Shown here: piece after piece, positions 7,942 through 16,042 of the stretch
Layout: every line of letters begins with the position of its first letter
Numbering within the stretch: the stretch's first letter is position 1
IMG/VR virus record: IMGVR_UViG_3300025896_000114
Location: 1 to 32,138 of that record
Strand: one strand, 5' to 3'
DNA from: a virus
Length of the DNA stretch: 32,138 bases
Translations under genes and position numbers: made by a program
The notes under the pieces: model-generated
Database searches by the model: none
Told to the model about the DNA's origin: nothing
Seen by the model: only the letters and a program-made list of their open reading frames with translations

Positions 7942-8145
7942 TCATTCTCCGAGTTTTGTCTTGCCGGTCAGTGTCGGCAGCAGCCCGGTCAGGGCACCGC
8001 CGGCGCCCAGGCCGCCCGCACCGGTGGCGATCAGTCCGGCGCGGCCGCGGCGCTGGCGGGCGAGCAGCTCCACCCGCGCCTTGGCTTCCTCAACCGCCGG
8101 GTCGGTCTTCGGCTCCGCCGGCTTCGGTGGCTTTGGGCTATCCAT
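7942..8145 (-). CDS. Small portal-adjacent phage protein (glycine-rich C-terminus)
   Basis: The product is 67 aa. A proline/lysine-rich N-terminus (DSPKPPKPAEPKTD) leads into a charged helix and a glycine-rich tail, RRGRAGLIATGAGGLGAGG...TGKTKLG. The same arrangement (RRGRAS...GPxGL...GKTxLG) is found in a widespread small protein encoded next to phage connector genes (recalled, function unknown). The ATG at 8145 is chosen over an upstream in-frame ATG because AGGAG stands 8 bases before it; it then overlaps the end of the preceding gene by 8 bases. Confidence 0.7.
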   Translation of the reverse strand: MDSPKPPKPAEPKTDPAVEEAKARVELLARQRRGRAGLIATGAGGLGAGGALTGLLPTLTGKTKLGE

Positions 8146-8356
8146 GGTCTTTCTCCTCGTCGTCGGCAAACACGATCCGCTCGATCCACTTCACCAGCTC
8201 GCGCTGGCCCTCTTGGTGGCGCAGCACAGCGTCCGGCGCGGTGACCGGCACGACGTTCTCGATGGTCCGCTGTCGCAGGTAGGACAGCGCGACCGCGCCA
8301 CTCGGCCCGGAAAACACCACCCGCAGGGCGCGGTGGCCGTCGGCGAGCGCAATCAT
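8138..8356 (-). CDS. Small unknown protein downstream of portal
   Basis: The product is 72 aa, starting in an ATGA overlap with the portal stop. It has two hydrophobic beta-like strands at the start (HRALRVVFSGPSGAVALSYL) and an acidic, aromatic end (LVKWIERIVFADDEEKDHG). No family is recognised. Coupled translation with the portal and the following small gene supports a real gene with a virion-assembly role, but nothing in the sequence gives a function. Confidence 0.65.
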   Translation of the reverse strand: MIALADGHRALRVVFSGPSGAVALSYLRQRTIENVVPVTAPDAVLRHQEGQRELVKWIERIVFADDEEKDHG

Positions 8357-9936
8357 CGCCCACCTCCGCCGCGCGGCGGCTGGCCGCCGATCGCCCGCAG
8401 CGCTGGGGCGGCGCGCCCGGCCGCTTCCGCCGTTCGCTCAACGGCTGCTGCCTGCTCCTGCGCCTGCAAGCTTTCCGCGATATCGTCCGGTTGCCTGATA
8501 AATTTCTCAGGCACTCCAAGCCGGCGCACCACGTCGGCCTGCCAGCCAGGAAGGTCGATGACGGCCGCGACCGTGCCGGGCGACACGGCGGCGGCGAGCG
8601 AAATCGCCTGCGCCTCGTCGTTAATCTGAGCCATTTCCTGCATCTTCATCCACGGACTGACCGCGATGACGTGCACGTCGCGGCCGATGCGGTCGACCAG
8701 GTCGAACACCTCGCCGCGACGAACCAGGATATCGAGGCAGCGCCGGAACAAGGGCACCACCAGCTCCCGCCACAGCACCAGCAGACCCGGCACGCGCAGC
8801 AATTCGACCTCCAGTGCCTCGCGGTCAATCGCGTTCGTCGTGACGTGGCTCTTGGCCAGGTTCGGCATCTCGCGGCGCATGATTGCGTATCTGATACGGG
8901 CGCGCAGCTCGGAGATCACGAGCTGCGAGACGTCGAAGTTGCCCGGCATCCTGAGCGGCTGCAGCCCAGCCGAGCCGACTGCCTTCGGGATAATCGCTCC
9001 CGGCACGAGCCGAATCGTCGAGGGGTTGATCACACCGTCGTCATCGGCCTGCCAAATGCCGGTGACGGCGATGGACGCGTTCTTGAGCAACAGCTCCACC
9101 GCCTTGTCGAGTGTGCGGATATCCGGCAACACGGCCAGCACAGGGCCGCGACTCAACACTTCGCCTGGCGTGCGGCTGTAGCCGCCGTAGATCCACGGTG
9201 AGGTGTTCTGCTCCTGTTCGAACAGGAGATGACCATCGTCATCCGGCCATAAGACGACATAGCGGAAGGAGCGCTCCTGCATCTGCCAGACGGCGCCCTC
9301 GATGATCTCTACGGTCGCGGTGCCGTCGTCGCGGCGGCGCTCAGCCAGGCGCGGCGGGATGTTTACTCCGGGCCATTGCTCTTCGATGAGAGCGACCGGC
9401 AGGCGGCGGATGCGCCAGATCGTCTGCCGACCTGGGTCGACCGCTTGTTCCGGATAGATTTCGGAGAGAGGCACCGCGGTGATATCGAACGCCGAGATCG
9501 ATCCCGCAGCCGCTTCTGTCACCTGCAGGCAACCGGCGGTGATCTGCGCCTGGTGGTAGGCCGCACCGACGACGGCCTGAAAGTCTGAGGCATTCAGGTG
9601 GCTGAAGAATGTATCCATAGCCTCGTCAAGCAGGTCAGCGAACTGGGCCGCCTCACTGTTCTGATCGACGCGCGCGTCGAGAAAGCGCGTGTTGGGCGGC
9701 GTCAGGATCATGCGCACCTGGTCAGCCGCGTCCCTCGCCGCCTGGTAGGCGGTCGAATCGTAGACCTGGCGATCGGGGCGCTGCGCGCCGACGGTAGAAC
9801 CGATTTGCTGAAAGCCGCTGTCGAGTTCTGGCCCTGCATAGCGAAACGCGTCGGCCAGGATGGTATTCCACGGTTGGCGCCGATCGCGGGCGCGCTGCGC
9901 CCGCTTGATCAGTTCCTTCGCGTCGCTACGCGACAT
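8353..9936 (-). CDS. Head-to-tail connector / portal protein
   Basis: The product is 527 aa. The sequence carries the conserved landmarks of the T7-type head-to-tail connecting protein family: a DSTAYQAARDAADQVRMILTPPNTRF stretch near residues 60-85, GGYSRTPGEVLSRGPVLAVLPDIRTLDK about 240-270, and GVINPSTIRLVPGAIIPKA about 295-315, followed by a long C-terminal helix-rich region. It forms the dodecameric ring at the capsid vertex through which DNA is packaged. The ATG at 9936 is preferred over an upstream frame-open ATG because GGAGG lies 7 bases upstream and the product then begins like family members. It overlaps the preceding gene by 11 bases. Confidence 0.92.
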   Translation of the reverse strand: MSRSDAKELIKRAQRARDRRQPWNTILADAFRYAGPELDSGFQQIGSTVGAQRPDRQVYDSTAYQAARDAADQVRMILTPPNTRFLDARVDQNSEAAQFADLLDEAMDTFFSHLNASDFQAVVGAAYHQAQITAGCLQVTEAAAGSISAFDITAVPLSEIYPEQAVDPGRQTIWRIRRLPVALIEEQWPGVNIPPRLAERRRDDGTATVEIIEGAVWQMQERSFRYVVLWPDDDGHLLFEQEQNTSPWIYGGYSRTPGEVLSRGPVLAVLPDIRTLDKAVELLLKNASIAVTGIWQADDDGVINPSTIRLVPGAIIPKAVGSAGLQPLRMPGNFDVSQLVISELRARIRYAIMRREMPNLAKSHVTTNAIDREALEVELLRVPGLLVLWRELVVPLFRRCLDILVRRGEVFDLVDRIGRDVHVIAVSPWMKMQEMAQINDEAQAISLAAAVSPGTVAAVIDLPGWQADVVRRLGVPEKFIRQPDDIAESLQAQEQAAAVERTAEAAGRAAPALRAIGGQPPRGGGGR

Positions 9937-10354
9937 TTGCAATCCTCCGATAGAGCTGCCAGGGCGTCCAAATCCACCAGCCGCGCACGCCCAGCGCGCG
10001 TTTGATTTGCTCGACGCAGGTGCACGGAAACCACGCATAAGGACGCTTAGGGTCTGGTGGATCAACTCGTGTAATGATCATCCTGCTCACATCCCACCGC
10101 GGATCTTTCAGCTGGGCGAGCAGCTCGTCGATATTGTGCGTTGCCCACACGTCAACTTCGGTTCCGCCCATCCGCGGGTTAATCCCAACCCAGATCTCGT
10201 GGCCGCTGGCTACGTCGGTGTGCATATCCTCGATCAGCGCCCCACAGTGCCGATATCCAGGCTTGAGCAAGTGCATCCACCATGGCCCCTTGGCCGGGCC
10301 GTCGGCGAACCACACGATCGCGCGCTGGCGAGGTGGCGAGACGTCAAATTTCAC
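9926..10354 (-). CDS. Phage protein with permuted-papain-like features
   Basis: The product is 142 aa. It contains HCGALIEDMHTDVASGHEIWVGINP near residues 31-55 and CTCVEQIKRALGV...WTPWQLYR near the C-terminus. A histidine in the first half and a cysteine in a CV-x-x-x-KR-x-LG context followed by TPxQLYR resemble the permuted papain-like (YiiX/NlpC-related) proteins often encoded beside phage terminase and portal genes. Function in virions is not established. The GTG start has GGGAGG 8 bases upstream. It lies between terminase and connector genes. The fold assignment is recalled pattern knowledge and should be treated as tentative. Confidence 0.6.
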   Translation of the reverse strand: MKFDVSPPRQRAIVWFADGPAKGPWWMHLLKPGYRHCGALIEDMHTDVASGHEIWVGINPRMGGTEVDVWATHNIDELLAQLKDPRWDVSRMIITRVDPPDPKRPYAWFPCTCVEQIKRALGVRGWWIWTPWQLYRRIANVA

Positions 10355-10372
10355 GCTGATTGCCTCCCATGC

Positions 10373-11977
10373 TCATCGCTCCAAAGGATTGAACGTGTGC
10401 GCAGCTATAACCTGGCGCGTGAATGCGCCTTGCTCCTGGCGCCGTCCGAGAACGGCCAGGTATTCGCCGCCACCGAGCAGGCCCGCCTGCAGCGCGTCGA
10501 CGATGTTCGAATGCGCGTTCTTGATCGGCCGCTCGCCGAACCGGGTCTGACCGGCGCGCTTGATCGCCGGGTAGCAATACTTGCCGGCCAGTGCTGTGCG
10601 CAGCATCGGGCAGCCGCCCAGGATCTCGACGTGCCGCTTGGTGTCGTAGCCGATCCTGTGCGGCGGCGAGAGCAGCAGCGCCGGCCCACCATCTTCGGCG
10701 GCTGTCCTGAGCAGGCCGTCGATCGCCTCGAAGCGCGGGTGCCAGGCGTTTTGTCCCGGCGCTGGACGCCAGGACAGCCCGGTTACCCGGCGCAGCGTGC
10801 GGATCGGCGTATCGTCGCTGACCGAGCCTTGCACTTCTGCCGCCGGATCGATCCACGCGGCGATGCGAGCCGCAGTCCATTCCGGGTAGCGGTCCCTGAG
10901 CAGCCTGTTGATGTGCAGGCCGAAGTCTTCCGCACCCATGTTCTCGTCATAGAACTCGTCCAGCACCAGCCACCGCCCCATGGCCGCCAGCCACTGCATC
11001 ACGACGAGTGCAGGCTTGCGCGGTTGATCGGCGCCGAGCACCAGGCCGAGCTCGAGGATCGGCTTGATCGGTGCCGGCGCCACATGGCGATCGCTGCGGA
11101 ACTTCGGGTGCACCGGCTTGCCTAGCCGCGACGGCGCCCACTGGTTCAGGATCATGCGGCTGAACCAGCCCGGATCATCACTCTCGGGCGCGTCGGCGTA
11201 GCGCTGGTAGTAGCCTGGCGGCAGGTTCTCCAGGTTCTCCGCCTCCGGGCTCAAACCGGATGGCTGATCGAAGCACTGCAGCCCTGGCCGTGGTATTTGG
11301 ACGTAGTCATACAGCCAGTGGTCGATATCGGACTTGTTGAAGTCCGCCAGGATGCCAAACCACGGCAGACTGCCATCGGCAGCGTCCGGATACCGGCCGG
11401 TGCGGCCAGAGGCAAACAGGATGGTATTCGGGTCATCGAACGAGGCCAGCTCGTTCAAGTAGATCACGCTCGCCTCGAATCCGCCGAAGAACGCCTCCAT
11501 GCTCTGTCCGTCGCCAGGAGCCACGAACAACACCTGGAATTCCAGCGGCCCGTCGGCGAGATCAAAGCGCAGGTTGTGCTCGGCCGAGCGCGGCTCTGAC
11601 CCCTTCCAGCCCGGGTATTGCTCCGGCGGAAACATCTTGTGCCACGTCCGGATCGTCGAGCGCCACAGCTCCGGATAGGTCTGCCGACACACGACAAGCC
11701 GGAAACGCCGCACGCCGTCGCGCGGGCTGGGCTTCATTGCCTGCGCCAGCAGATAGGCCTTGGTAAACGTCGTGCGCGTCTTCGCCGACCCGATCGGCCC
11801 AGAAATCAGAACCGTTCCGGACGGCCAGTAAAGGCTCCCGTCCTTGGCCTGCTTTACCCGTGACCGGTCCGCATCGGTCAGCTTCTCCGCATCCACGACC
11901 GGTGTGGTCGGCCATGCCGTCAGGTACGCCTGCCCGATCCGGCCTTGTGGCCACGCGTTTGTCGCCGCCACCGTCAC
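10373..11977 (-). CDS. terL: Terminase large subunit
   Basis: The product is 534 aa. The ATPase domain shows a Walker A GPIGSAKT at residues 60-67 (alanine replaces the usual glycine before the lysine) and a Walker B-like SVIYLNELAS at about 170-179, with E176 as catalytic glutamate. The C-terminal nuclease acidic residues are probably in LGLVLGADQP, AWIDPAAE and HSNIVDAL. It packages phage DNA into the procapsid and cuts it. GTG at 11977 is taken as the start because an AGGGGAGG purine block precedes it; a longer frame extends into the upstream region. It is followed by the papain-like gene and portal. Confidence 0.92.
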   Translation of the reverse strand: MTVAATNAWPQGRIGQAYLTAWPTTPVVDAEKLTDADRSRVKQAKDGSLYWPSGTVLISGPIGSAKTRTTFTKAYLLAQAMKPSPRDGVRRFRLVVCRQTYPELWRSTIRTWHKMFPPEQYPGWKGSEPRSAEHNLRFDLADGPLEFQVLFVAPGDGQSMEAFFGGFEASVIYLNELASFDDPNTILFASGRTGRYPDAADGSLPWFGILADFNKSDIDHWLYDYVQIPRPGLQCFDQPSGLSPEAENLENLPPGYYQRYADAPESDDPGWFSRMILNQWAPSRLGKPVHPKFRSDRHVAPAPIKPILELGLVLGADQPRKPALVVMQWLAAMGRWLVLDEFYDENMGAEDFGLHINRLLRDRYPEWTAARIAAWIDPAAEVQGSVSDDTPIRTLRRVTGLSWRPAPGQNAWHPRFEAIDGLLRTAAEDGGPALLLSPPHRIGYDTKRHVEILGGCPMLRTALAGKYCYPAIKRAGQTRFGERPIKNAHSNIVDALQAGLLGGGEYLAVLGRRQEQGAFTRQVIAAHTFNPLER

Positions 11978-11979
11978 CC

Positions 11980-12213
11980 TTATCCCTCCCCTAGGCAGCT
12001 GTTTCCTTGGCAGCTCTGGCACCAAGGGAATGGTTCAAATCCGGGGAAAATCACGCACGCCGCCGCCCAACGTACGCCGAGGCCGCAGCTGGGGGGCGCG
12101 ACTTCCAGCCTTGGCGTGCGGCGCTCGCGGCAGGCCGCCTGGCGCTCGACCGGCTGATTGACAATCAGCGGCGCAGCGGCCGTTTCACCGCGCATTATCA
12201 GCGACTTAACCAT
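11980..12213 (-). CDS. Possible small gene between terminase subunits
   Basis: The open frame is 77 aa. Its ATG overlaps the terminase small subunit stop, and its TAA lies two bases before the terL GTG, so it fills the gap exactly. The peptide is cysteine- and arginine-rich with no recognised family. Composition is not clearly that of a gene, and opposite-strand frames are also open. It may be coding only by chance. If unreal, the 240-base terS-terL gap would simply be leader for terL. Confidence 0.35.
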   Translation of the reverse strand: MVKSLIMRGETAAAPLIVNQPVERQAACRERRTPRLEVAPPSCGLGVRWAAACVIFPGFEPFPWCQSCQGNSCLGEG

Positions 12214-12847
12214 CGGCGTTCGACGCTCCGCGTTCGACACCGCCCGGTCGGCCTGCGCTAACACCTTGTTTTTCCTTGCTTATCTCAGGTGGTCCGACGG
12301 GACGGACAGCGAGCGGACCAGCCGCCCGGGCGGGATCAGGATCGCCGTCGTCGTCCGGCTCGGCGAGGCCGATCATACGCGCGATATGGGTGCCTGAAAG
12401 CATCTCGCCCGGCTCGCCACCACCCTCCGGCGGCGCGCCCAGGAACAGCGCCGTCACCGTCCGCGCATCGACTTCGACCGACTGCGGCAGCTTCTGGTGC
12501 CAGTACGGCATCAGCGCTTCCAGCGCCTTCAGCTGACGATCAAACGCCTCGATCCGCTTGCAGCGCAGCGCCAGCGCCATCGTCTTGGTATCCACTGCGG
12601 CGATGCGCGCCAGCTTGAGGATCGGCGGCTCGTAGCCGAGCGCCTCCAGATACTCCAGCATCTGGTTGGTGCGCCGATTGCGCGCGCCCTTCGGCCGGCC
12701 GCGGCCGCGCCTGGCCTGCGCCACCTCCGGCGTCACGTTGTTGAGCAGCTCGTCGACGGACGCGAGCGTCATCTGCTCCGCCTGCAGGCCATCGCCCAAG
12801 GCCTCAACAGCCCGCGTCAGCTCCCGCTTGCGGCTGACTTTAGTCAA
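12206..12847 (-). CDS. terS: Terminase small subunit (probable)
   Basis: The product is 213 aa. An early RGRGRPKGARNRRT basic segment (about residues 47-60) is followed by MLEYLEALGYEPPILKLARIAAVD and a helical RCKRIEAFDRQLKALEALMPYWHQKLPQ region. This arrangement is typical of small terminase-like DNA-binding proteins placed directly before terL in temperate podophages. The start is TTG at 12847, with an AGGGGA ribosome site about 7 bases upstream; no ATG gives a comparable length. The C-terminal 60 residues are low-complexity and acidic, then proline/glycine-rich. Identity rests on position plus general resemblance. Confidence 0.7.
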   Translation of the reverse strand: MTKVSRKRELTRAVEALGDGLQAEQMTLASVDELLNNVTPEVAQARRGRGRPKGARNRRTNQMLEYLEALGYEPPILKLARIAAVDTKTMALALRCKRIEAFDRQLKALEALMPYWHQKLPQSVEVDARTVTALFLGAPPEGGGEPGEMLSGTHIARMIGLAEPDDDGDPDPARAAGPLAVRPVGPPEISKEKQGVSAGRPGGVERGASNADG

Positions 12848-12920
12848 AAATATTCCCCTTCAGCCGACATACAACCAGGAAGCCTGCAACAACGATAGCT
12901 CCGCAACCGTGCCACAATTC

Positions 12921-13127
12921 GTTACCGCTTGTTACCAATTCTGTTACCGCCTAAGCCTTTGATCTATCTAATCTATTTGACAAAAGTAACGAAGTAACAA
13001 AGTAACGGGCTTTTCCCTATACGCGCGCGCGCGCGCGCGCATGTGTGAGAGGAGGTCTGTTACTTTGTTACTCTGTTACCGCGTTGATCTATAACGACAA
13101 TTCCGTAACGGCCGGTAACAAAGTAAC
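12921..13127. repeat. GTTAC/GTAAC iteron array around a Z-DNA-prone tract; putative replication origin
   Basis: Twelve copies of a pentamer occur as four triplets of alternating orientation: GTTAC at 12921, 12931, 12943; GTAAC at 12986, 12994, 13002; GTTAC at 13059, 13067, 13075; GTAAC at 13105, 13115, 13123. A 16-base direct repeat GTAACAAAGTAACGGG starts at 12994 and 13115, and its 13-base core occurs inverted at 13059. Between triplets two and three lies a 30-base alternating pyrimidine-purine run (13018-13047), mostly CG repeats. AT-rich bases (12951-12985) flank it. The last triplet is inside the helicase 3' end. Position after the helicase/primase genes suggests an origin; this is inference. 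Confidence 0.75.
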
Positions 13128-14951
13128 GGGACCTTCCCGAAGCGTCGGATCATTACCTATCTTAGGTAGAATATTGTCAGCCGGCAAAAGCGCACAACGT
13201 GTAGTGAACCCGCCAACCTTCAGAGGCTTTGACACTTCGATGCCGCCAAGGGAACGGGCAGCGCGACGGATGGATTGCACCCATGGTGATGCCCGGCCTG
13301 CCATGCCGGCCCAGTGCGTACCGTCGAGAAGCCGCGTCAGCCCCTGATGCTTGTTGGCAAGCCCGATCACGGGCACGGGCGCGGGCACACACTCCCCGTC
13401 GCCGGGGAACACATAATGCCCCACCCAGATGCCGTGCGTGCCCAGCGTGCGGAGCGCCTTTTCGTGATCGAGCGCCTTGTCTCGGCCGAGCGCGCCCAGG
13501 AGCCATTCCGCCACGGTGCGGCGCACCTCGCCTGACCGGCCGGGATCGAGCGTCGAGGAGAGCAGAAACGCGATCAGCTCATCCTCATCGCGCACGCGTT
13601 CGAGCGCATTGGCCTCGCTTGCGCGCACCTGCTCTGGCCAGGCGCGCTGCGCGGCATCCAATTCCTCGACATCATCGACCAGCAACACTTCCGCCAACGC
13701 CAGCAACGCCGCGAAGACGTCGCCACCGCGGGCATCCATCCGCTCGCTGGCGCCATCAGTCATGGTCAGAGCCGCTGAATAGCGCTCGATCGTGGCCGGC
13801 AAGCGTGGCCAGGCCTGGATGATCCGCCGCCGCAGCGCGCGGCCGATCTCCTTGATGCGGATAGTATCGAACGTCGGCCGCGGCCGGCCGGCGAGCGGAT
13901 CGAGATCGAGCACCGCGATCCTGGAGCGCTCGGCGGGCGCCAAGGGCGGGATCAGGATCGACGAGAACAGGAACGCCGAGCGGACCTGGAACTGCACTTC
14001 CGCATGATCGGACGAGCCGCGCAGCACCAGCGCGCCGGAAGCGGCGAGCTTGGCGAGCTCGATCACGCCTTGCGCCTTGCGGTGATCGGCCTGCGCTTCG
14101 AGCTCATCCACCATCGCCGGCAGCGTTGAGCAGCGCAGCGCCTGGCGCAGTCCGGCCTGGCTGGTATCGCCGACCATGACCGCGGCACCGTCGAACAGCG
14201 GCTTAAGAACATGATCCTGCAGCGTTGACTTGCCGGTGCCGGCGCCGCCCGTGAGCCACATCATCGGCCGCCAGCGGAGCGCACCGCCGAGCAATCCGCA
14301 GCCGATCCAGCCGAGCATCAGGACCGGGTCAATCTCCGGCCGCCGCCAGGCCCAACTCGACAGCAGCGCGAGCAGCTCGGCGGCGAAGCCGCCGCCAATC
14401 GGCGCAGGCAGAGGCCGCGGCAATCCGGGCGAGGACGGATAGACGACACGCCCGATCAGGCCAGGCTCACGCACGGATTCGTCTACTCCGTCAATCACCA
14501 GGATCTGATCACCGCAATGCAACAGGAGCTCGCCATCATCCCCCAGCCAGCCGCCAGGACCGCGCAACCGCTCAAGCGGCGACCACACCCCACGCCGGGC
14601 GCACGCCGCCATCAAGGCCTCCGCCGCCAGCTCCCAGCGGACGCCATTGACTTTGCCGTCCTTACCGTGGCGGGGATAGGTCTTGTACAACCACTCGATG
14701 TTCGGCGAAAAAAGGCCGGTCATGTTGAGCCGGCCGTGCTTGTCCTCGCGCAAGGCACGCAGTTCGCGCAGCGGATTGAGGTAATAGCGGGTGTCGCCGT
14801 CGGTCCCGAGCGCCGTCACCGGGCAATCGTCCGGCAGGCCGTCGTCGCGTTTCTTCGGCAGCATCCACCGCGGCGGGTCTTTGGCCGCTTCAAGCGCGCG
14901 GCGCACCTCGCCGATGTCAACCACGCCATCGCCGCGACCAGGATCGGTCAT
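13089..14951 (-). CDS. Phage replicative helicase/ATPase paired with a primase
   Basis: The product is 620 aa. Residues 1-185 are a primase-associated N-terminal region without a recognised catalytic motif. The ATPase domain has Walker A GGAGTGKST at 235-243 and Walker B MVDELE around 280-285 (D282, E283), plus a VRSAFLFSSILIPPL strand that fits sensor 1. This matches the DUF927/D5-like helicases of temperate phages and integrative elements. Its ATG overlaps the primase stop (ATGA). The final residues (VTLLPAVTELSL) are encoded by the last triplet of the iteron array, so coding and cis-acting sequence overlap. Confidence 0.82.
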   Translation of the reverse strand: MTDPGRGDGVVDIGEVRRALEAAKDPPRWMLPKKRDDGLPDDCPVTALGTDGDTRYYLNPLRELRALREDKHGRLNMTGLFSPNIEWLYKTYPRHGKDGKVNGVRWELAAEALMAACARRGVWSPLERLRGPGGWLGDDGELLLHCGDQILVIDGVDESVREPGLIGRVVYPSSPGLPRPLPAPIGGGFAAELLALLSSWAWRRPEIDPVLMLGWIGCGLLGGALRWRPMMWLTGGAGTGKSTLQDHVLKPLFDGAAVMVGDTSQAGLRQALRCSTLPAMVDELEAQADHRKAQGVIELAKLAASGALVLRGSSDHAEVQFQVRSAFLFSSILIPPLAPAERSRIAVLDLDPLAGRPRPTFDTIRIKEIGRALRRRIIQAWPRLPATIERYSAALTMTDGASERMDARGGDVFAALLALAEVLLVDDVEELDAAQRAWPEQVRASEANALERVRDEDELIAFLLSSTLDPGRSGEVRRTVAEWLLGALGRDKALDHEKALRTLGTHGIWVGHYVFPGDGECVPAPVPVIGLANKHQGLTRLLDGTHWAGMAGRASPWVQSIRRAARSLGGIEVSKPLKVGGFTTRCALLPADNILPKIGNDPTLREGPVTLLPAVTELSL

Positions 14952-16042
14952 GCCGCCACCACGGTCCGCATCTCATTGAAATCCTTCTTGCCCGCCGGCG
15001 GCCGCGCGACAGCGACCCGGCGGCCCTGGTCCTGGAAGCGGGCGACGGCAGCCGCCAGGGCGCGCGCCGCAGGCGAGCCGGCAGCGTCATTATCGGCACA
15101 GATCACGACGGTGCGCAGCGCGGCCGGCAGCTGGATTGCACATAGGTTGCTCACGGAAATCGCTGCCGCGACACGCCAGTCCGGCTGCGCGACCGCTACC
15201 GTCAGCCCATCCTCGATGCCCTCAGTGATCGCGAGCACGTCATCCGCCGGCGCCTGCGCGAGCGGCTTGCCGGAGCGGCCGCGCCACAGCGGGATGATCC
15301 CGCCGCGCATAATGCCCATTACCCGCTTCGGCGCCGGGATCGGCGCCTTGCCGACGTGCCCGTCAGCACGCACGGCGAGGAACGTGCGGTGAATGCCGAT
15401 CGGCGCCATCTTCGCGCCGCCGGTGCCGCAGATCACCGCCACCATCGCCGGCCAGTAGCGCTCCTCGGCGCGCAGCTCGGGATGGAAGCGCAGCGCCGCC
15501 GGCTGACGGCCGAGCCGCGCGAGCGGGATGCCACGCGTCTCGACAAGGTACCGCTCGACCGGCGTGCCACGAATCGCGGCGCGCGCCGCCAGCCAAAGGC
15601 CAAAAGCGCGATCGCTCTGGCGCGCGCGCCTGGCCGTCTCGTCACCCGTATCCGCCGGCGGCCGGTGCGGTGGCGCCGCGACAGCAGAGCGGCCCTGAGC
15701 ACGACCATGATCGGTCAGACCAAGCCAGGCGTCGCACGCCCAATGCCAGGCCTCGGTGCGGTTGCCGGCGAACAGGGCGCCCGCGATCAGATCGATCGCA
15801 TCGCCGCCGCGGTGCTCCGCGTGCTCGAACCACAGCCCCCGCTTGGGGCCCGACAGACAAATCCGCAGCGACTGGCCAGGCTCACCATCGAAGCCGCCAA
15901 TCACCCACTCGTGGCCCTCGCGGCGGCCGGCCGGGAACAGCTCGTGCGCGAGGGGAACCATATCCTGGGCGAGCATGGCCGAGACCTCGCTCATCAGCGG
16001 CCGACGTGGCGCCGCCGTGGCTGGGCCTGGGCCGACGCTCAT
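14948..16042 (-). CDS. TOPRIM-domain phage primase
   Basis: The product is 364 aa. The N-terminal part (about residues 45-110) resembles the virus-type primase module around WVIGG...LWFEHAEHRGGDAIDLIAG, but the usual zinc-binding cysteine array is absent: only C62 is seen there. The TOPRIM domain has ITEGIEDGL with E274 and E277, and VVICADNDAAG with D317 and D319, the metal-binding acidic residues. It would make primers for the neighbouring helicase. It starts in an ATGA overlap with the upstream gene and ends in an ATGA overlap with the helicase gene. Confidence 0.85.
   Translation of the reverse strand: MSVGPGPATAAPRRPLMSEVSAMLAQDMVPLAHELFPAGRREGHEWVIGGFDGEPGQSLRICLSGPKRGLWFEHAEHRGGDAIDLIAGALFAGNRTEAWHWACDAWLGLTDHGRAQGRSAVAAPPHRPPADTGDETARRARQSDRAFGLWLAARAAIRGTPVERYLVETRGIPLARLGRQPAALRFHPELRAEERYWPAMVAVICGTGGAKMAPIGIHRTFLAVRADGHVGKAPIPAPKRVMGIMRGGIIPLWRGRSGKPLAQAPADDVLAITEGIEDGLTVAVAQPDWRVAAAISVSNLCAIQLPAALRTVVICADNDAAGSPAARALAAAVARFQDQGRRVAVARPPAGKKDFNEMRTVVAA

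Noticed and set aside
12921-13127. CRISPR array
   Set aside because: Repeats are 5-16 bases, alternate in orientation and lack uniform spacers or cas genes; an iteron array fits better.
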